Shown here: positions 21,563 through 24,442 of the stretch, one piece after another
Numbering within the stretch: the stretch's first letter is position 1
Layout of the letters: each line of letters begins with the position of its first letter
Assembly: GCA_026386995.1 (NCBI GenBank)
Contig: JAPLMO010000240.1
Span: 1-24,442 of the forward strand
Direction of reading: 5' to 3'
DNA from: Planctomycetota bacterium
GTDB lineage: Bacteria; Planctomycetota; Phycisphaerae; FEN-1346
DNA: 24,442 bases
Notes under the pieces: model-generated
Seen by the model: the letters and a program-made list of their open reading frames with translations, nothing else
Told to the model about the DNA's origin: nothing
Database searches by the model: none
Program-made: the position numbers and the translations under genes

Positions 21563-21639
21563 TCGGGCCTGTTGTCTCTCAAGAAGCGGGCTCGGGTGAA
21601 ATCGCCCTTGGCCCGAGTCGCGGCTGACCGAGTACGCAC

Positions 21640-21679
21640 AAGCCGCTCGTCCCCATGCGGGACGGGCGGCTTCCTTTTT
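21640..21679 (+). terminator. rho-independent terminator after the GspG-like gene
   Basis: AAGCCGCTCGTCCC (21640-21653) pairs with GGGACGGGCGGCTT (21659-21672) over 14 bp with one G-T pair and a 5-nt loop, followed by CC and a TTTTT run (21675-21679). It lies 77 bp after the gspG stop and closes the pilus operon. Confidence 0.85.
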
Positions 21680-21682
21680 ATG

Positions 21683-21745
21683 ACAGCGCCACTTTCAAGG
21701 TCTTGCGCGGCGGGTACGGAGACCCGCCGCGCAAAGTGGCGTTGT
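21683..21745. repeat. dispersed palindromic element, copy 2 (acagcgccactt ends)
   Basis: Ends ACAGCGCCACTT (21683-21694) and AAGTGGCGTTGT (21734-21745) are inverted repeats with one G-T mismatch. Inside, TTGCGCGGCGGGT (21703-21715) pairs perfectly with ACCCGCCGCGCAA (21722-21734). The core TGCGCGGCGGGTACGGAGAC and beyond is identical to copy 1 at 12718; the left inner segment differs. It starts 3 bp after the T-run of the terminator. Confidence 0.85.
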
Positions 21746-21751
21746 AGTAAT

Positions 21752-21765
21752 AGCACCCACCCTAC
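21752..21765. repeat. half-arm of GTAGGGTGGGTGC family
   Basis: AGCACCCACCCTAC is identical to the outer part of the right arm at 10264-10277. It directly follows the acagcgccactt element, so two repeat families lie side by side here. Together with the terminator they occupy most of the 309-bp gap before the next gene. Confidence 0.7.
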
Positions 21766-21871
21766 GTTCGCCGCATTTGGCGCGGGCGTGTAATGCTTGC
21801 CCAGGAGTTGACGCGCAGCCGGCGGGGGGGGTATGCTGGTATCAACGAGTGCCGTCAACGGAGGCCACATC

Positions 21872-22996
21872 ATGAAGCGATGGATTCCTCTGGCCATTCT
21901 CGCCGCATGCGGCGTCTTGCTGAGCGTAAGGCTCTACCCTTCTTCCGCTTCACACGACGACGTCTTCACAAGCGATGGGCTGCTAACTGCAAACGCCGAA
22001 GACCTCAAGGCGACCGCCGTCACGGGGCACCTGGAGGTCCCAATTGAACCCGGCCGCAGCGTGCTCTGGTGCGGGACGCTCCAGTTGGTCTGGAACGAAG
22101 TCTGCGGCCTCATCGGCGAAGACATTCATTTCACCCGTGACCCGCCGATGGTCGCACCGATGAACAAGAAGGCCTTCGCCCGCGAACACATCGACGATGC
22201 CGCATACGTGGCGCTGGCAGGGTTCGTGCGCGACGGAATTTTCGAGAAGATACCGCGCGCGCTCAAGAAGAAGTTCGGCGGCAAGGCCACGCCGCGATTC
22301 CTGCCCGACCGGTTGCTCACGCCCCGGCCGCAGGACATCGTCGGCTACGCATACCTCTTCAAGCACCTGGAATTCGCGACGCCGCTGGAGCGCCTGGAAG
22401 AGCCGCTCGACTTCCAGGGCGCCCCCGTGTCGGCGTTCGGCCTCGGCCCGTTCAAAGAAGAGCAGGTGGCGATGTTGGATCAGGTGAACATCCTGCGCTA
22501 CGACGGCCCCGACAACTTCATCATCGAACTGAAGAGCAAGTCGGCGGGCGACCAGTTGGTCCTCGCCAAGGTGCGTCCCCAGGCGACACTGGGCGAGACA
22601 GTGGCCGCCGTCTGCCGCGACGTGGCTGGCACAACACCCCAGAAGGCGCTCCCGGGCGACCTTCTGTCTGTGCCGCGGCTGAACTTCGACATCACGCGCA
22701 CGTATAGCGAGATCATGGGCGGCCTGCTCATCACGCACAACCCTGCCGTGGCGAAGGACCTCGTGTTGCTCAGCGCATTGCAGAACATCCGCTTTGAAAT
22801 GGACGAGAAAGGGGTGCGCCTGCGGTCGGAAAGCCACATGAGTTTCGGGTGCGGCGCGGAAGGCCCTCCTGAGCCGCACCACAGGATGATCTTCGACAAG
22901 CCTTTCCTCATCCTGCTCAGGCGCACCGACGCCCCTCTGCCCTACTTCGCCCTGTGGATAGGCAGCCCCGAACTACTGGTGGGGTTCAAGAAGTGA
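21872..22996 (+). CDS. exported or membrane-anchored protein of unknown function
   Basis: 374 residues from ATG 21872, fixed by GGAGG at 21860-21864 (7 nt spacing). The N-terminus MKRWIPLAILAACGVLLSVR is a signal peptide or anchor. LAAC could be a lipobox, but it comes early (Cys13) and hydrophobic residues continue after it, so a plain signal peptide is as likely. The body is an ordinary globular sequence with conserved-looking motifs (SVLWCGTLQLVWNEVCGLIG, LKFPLERLEEPL-type segments and FGLGPFKEEQVAML). The C-terminal stretch RMIFDKPFLILLRRTDAPLP followed by YFALWIGSP recalls the end of serpins, but no reactive-centre loop is clear, so this is only a resemblance. It stands alone between the pilus operon and leuD. 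I do not recognise the family. Confidence 0.7.
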   Translation: MKRWIPLAILAACGVLLSVRLYPSSASHDDVFTSDGLLTANAEDLKATAVTGHLEVPIEPGRSVLWCGTLQLVWNEVCGLIGEDIHFTRDPPMVAPMNKKAFAREHIDDAAYVALAGFVRDGIFEKIPRALKKKFGGKATPRFLPDRLLTPRPQDIVGYAYLFKHLEFATPLERLEEPLDFQGAPVSAFGLGPFKEEQVAMLDQVNILRYDGPDNFIIELKSKSAGDQLVLAKVRPQATLGETVAAVCRDVAGTTPQKALPGDLLSVPRLNFDITRTYSEIMGGLLITHNPAVAKDLVLLSALQNIRFEMDEKGVRLRSESHMSFGCGAEGPPEPHHRMIFDKPFLILLRRTDAPLPYFALWIGSPELLVGFKK

Positions 22997-23026
22997 TGCC
23001 GCAGAGGCGCGCAAGAAACGCCGCGA

Positions 23027-23061
23027 GGCGCATCCGGCCGGCTCACACCGGCTGATGCGCC
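23027..23061. terminator. stem-loop between the unknown exported gene and leuD
   Basis: GGCGCATC (23027-23034) pairs with GATGCGCC (23054-23061), and GCCGG (23037-23041) pairs with CCGGC (23048-23052) inside. There is no T-run. It lies 31 bp after the stop at 22996 and may mark an mRNA end or be a repeat. Confidence 0.4.
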
Positions 23062-23143
23062 CCCGCCGCGGCGAAATCCGCCGAACGGCAGTTGCCGAAA
23101 CCACGCCGCTCTGGTAGAAAGGATGTGACAGGAGGAGGCCCCT

Positions 23144-23632
23144 ATGCGCGGCAAGGCACACGTTTTCGGCGATGACGTCAACACCGACGAGGTCATCCCG
23201 GCCCGGTACCTGAACTCCATCGACCCGGCCTTCCTGGCCAAGCACTGCATGGAAGACGCCGACGCGGAGTTCACGAAGAAGGTCCGGCCCGGCGACTTCA
23301 TCGTGGCCGGCGAGAACTTCGGCTGCGGCTCAAGCCGCGAGCACGCCCCCATCGCCATCAAGGCGGCCGGCGTGGCGTGCGTGGTGGCCGAGAGTTTCGC
23401 CCGCATCTTCTTCCGCAACTCGATCAACATCGGCCTGCCGATCGTCACGTGCCCCGACGCGGTCGACGACATCGGCCCCGGCGACGACATCGAGATCGAC
23501 CTGGCCGCGGGGCGCCTGAAAAATCTGACCAGCGGCAACGTCTTCTCCTTTGCGCCCTTCACGAAGGAGATCCAGGCGATCATCGCGGCGGGCGGCCTGA
23601 TGCCCTTCGTCAAGAGCCAGATCAAGAAGTAA
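23144..23632 (+). CDS. leuD: 3-isopropylmalate dehydratase small subunit
   Basis: 162 residues from ATG 23144, with GGAGGAGG shortly upstream. This is the short LeuD/homoaconitase-type small subunit (~160-170 residues) rather than the ~200-residue enterobacterial form. Motifs are clear: HVFGDDVNTDEVIPARYLNS near the start, GENFGCGSSREHAP (56-69), which is the swivelling-domain signature, and ESFARIFFRNSINIGLPIV. With the large subunit LeuC it moves the hydroxyl group of 2-isopropylmalate in leucine biosynthesis in the cytoplasm. leuC is not in the window on either side. The loop after YL sets substrate choice in this family, so a related acid (homoaconitate or methylmalate type) cannot be excluded. 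Confidence 0.93.
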   Translation: MRGKAHVFGDDVNTDEVIPARYLNSIDPAFLAKHCMEDADAEFTKKVRPGDFIVAGENFGCGSSREHAPIAIKAAGVACVVAESFARIFFRNSINIGLPIVTCPDAVDDIGPGDDIEIDLAAGRLKNLTSGNVFSFAPFTKEIQAIIAAGGLMPFVKSQIKK

Positions 23633-23732
23633 CTTGCCGCCGAATTTCGATGTCGCCGAATTTCGATTGAAAACTGCCGCGGCCCGGCAGTATCATCCCT
23701 TTCCAGGAAACCGCAAAAAAAGGGAGCCCGCG

Positions 23733-24389
23733 ATGCGCAGCCGTATTCTCCTTCTGATGGGGTGCTTTGCCGTGTCTCTGGCGCTGGCATGGACCGCCGG
23801 GTGCGAGAAACAAGAGCCCGTCAAGGCCAAGCCGGCCAAGATGGAACGCTCACGCACACTCCAGCCGCAGATCGAGCCCGTCAAGGCCAGGGCCCCCGAG
23901 GCCCCTGCCCCGGCGGCGCCCGCACCGGGAGAACCGGCCGCGCCTGGCACTCCTGCGGCGCCTGGCACTCCTGCTGCGCCCGGCACTCCTGCTGCGCCTG
24001 GCACTCCTGCTGCGCCTGGAGCACCGGTCGCACCTGGAGCACCTGCCGCACCCGCCGCGCCTGCCGCGCCTGCCGCACCCGCCGCGCCTGCGGCCCCTGA
24101 AGGCGGCGCAGCACCAGCGGCTCCATCGCCGGCAGTTCCCGCGGTGCCCGCTGCCCCTGAAAGCGGCGCGGCCCCGGCAGCGCCTGCAGCCCCGGCAGCA
24201 CCCGCAGCGCCTGAAGGCGGCGCAGCACCGGCCGCACCCGCGGCGCCCGCTCAGGCAGCGCCCGCAGCCCCTGAAGGCGGCGCGGCCCCGGCAGCCCCAG
24301 CGGCCCCCGCACCGTCTGCTCCTGACGCCGGTGCAGCACCGGCCGCGCCTGCTGTACCTGCGCCGGCCGCTCCGGCGGAAGCTAAGTAA
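23733..24389 (+). CDS. Pro/Ala-rich lipoprotein
   Basis: 218 residues from ATG 23733 (AAGGGAG upstream; the in-frame extension to 23634 has no site and no signal peptide). The N-terminus MRSRILLLMGCFAVSLALAW, then TAGC, is a lipoprotein signal with lipobox TAGC and Cys near residue 24. A short charged part (EKQEPVKAKPAKMERSRTLQ) follows, and from residue ~48 to the end the protein is almost only Ala, Pro and Gly: PGTPAA repeats, then AAPAAPAAP runs broken by EGGAAPAAP units. There is no folded domain. Such chains are usually extended spacers that cross the cell wall or periplasm, or flexible surface tethers. It lies 100 bp after leuD. The function is unknown. Confidence 0.8.
   Translation: MRSRILLLMGCFAVSLALAWTAGCEKQEPVKAKPAKMERSRTLQPQIEPVKARAPEAPAPAAPAPGEPAAPGTPAAPGTPAAPGTPAAPGTPAAPGAPVAPGAPAAPAAPAAPAAPAAPAAPEGGAAPAAPSPAVPAVPAAPESGAAPAAPAAPAAPAAPEGGAAPAAPAAPAQAAPAAPEGGAAPAAPAAPAPSAPDAGAAPAAPAVPAPAAPAEAK
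23946..24017 (+). repeat. four tandem 18-bp repeats in the lipoprotein gene
   Basis: The unit GGCACTCCTGCTGCGCCT occurs four times in a row (23946, 23964, 23982, 24000), with single-base changes in the first and second, and encodes GTPAAP each time. Degenerate 18-bp units continue after 24018. The near-identity of the DNA points to recent expansion by slippage, so length may vary between strains. Confidence 0.9.
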
Positions 24390-24442
24390 TCCGACGGCGA
24401 CCCGCCTCTACGGCGGACGCAGCAAACTATTGAGATTGGCCT

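Overview
The window is high-GC DNA, very probably from a Planctomycetota bacterium (Phycisphaerae-like), perhaps from a metagenome contig. The grounds are a combination rather than one marker: two neighbouring PEP-CTERM proteins, secreted SGNH esterase, sugar-active-type and neutral-ceramidase-like proteins, a DANGDG calcium-type loop inside a pseudopilin, and many different short palindromic repeats between genes. No rRNA, tRNA, CRISPR array, transposase or phage gene was seen.

Layout. 1-956 (+): the end of one PEP-CTERM protein and a complete second one. 1184-4999 (-): three exported proteins, namely a beta-propeller-like repeat protein, an SGNH/GDSL esterase and an (alpha/alpha)6-barrel-like protein; the last two form an operon. 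5000-5563: a repeat-filled gap. 5564-6001 (+): dtd, D-aminoacyl-tRNA deacylase. 6156-12549 (-): four pseudopilin-like genes (GspH-, GspJ-, GspI- and GspK/PilX-like), followed by a neutral-ceramidase-like gene. 12990-21562 (+): the core of a type IV pilus/type II secretion-like machine, reading histidine kinase, STAS protein, GspE/PilB ATPase, GspF/PilC platform protein, PilM, PilN, PilO, GspB/PilP-like protein and major pseudopilin GspG. After a terminator come an unrecognised exported protein (21872-22996), leuD (23144-23632) and a Pro/Ala-rich lipoprotein (23733-24389).

How the genes fit together. The two pilus arms are transcribed divergently from a 440-bp spacer, and many genes are joined by 4-bp ATGA/GTGA overlaps, so each arm is probably one transcript. 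The ATPase, platform protein, PilMNO-like inner-membrane assembly and GspG would build a pseudopilus. Three of the four minor pseudopilins carry extra beta-sandwich modules (ConA/LamG-like plus another beta-sandwich, PKD, and CBM4/9-like), which suggests a fibre tip that binds a polysaccharide or surface. A sensor kinase and a STAS protein at the head of the arm suggest regulated assembly. No secretin, prepilin peptidase or retraction ATPase lies in the window.

The most unusual signal is the repeats. At least six sequence-unrelated inverted-repeat families occur, and four of them share one layout: two inverted arms, each of which is itself a hairpin. In three families the arms differ by matched G:C to C:G swaps that keep each hairpin intact. 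Two palindromic elements lie inside coding sequence, in the leaders of two consecutive prepilin genes.
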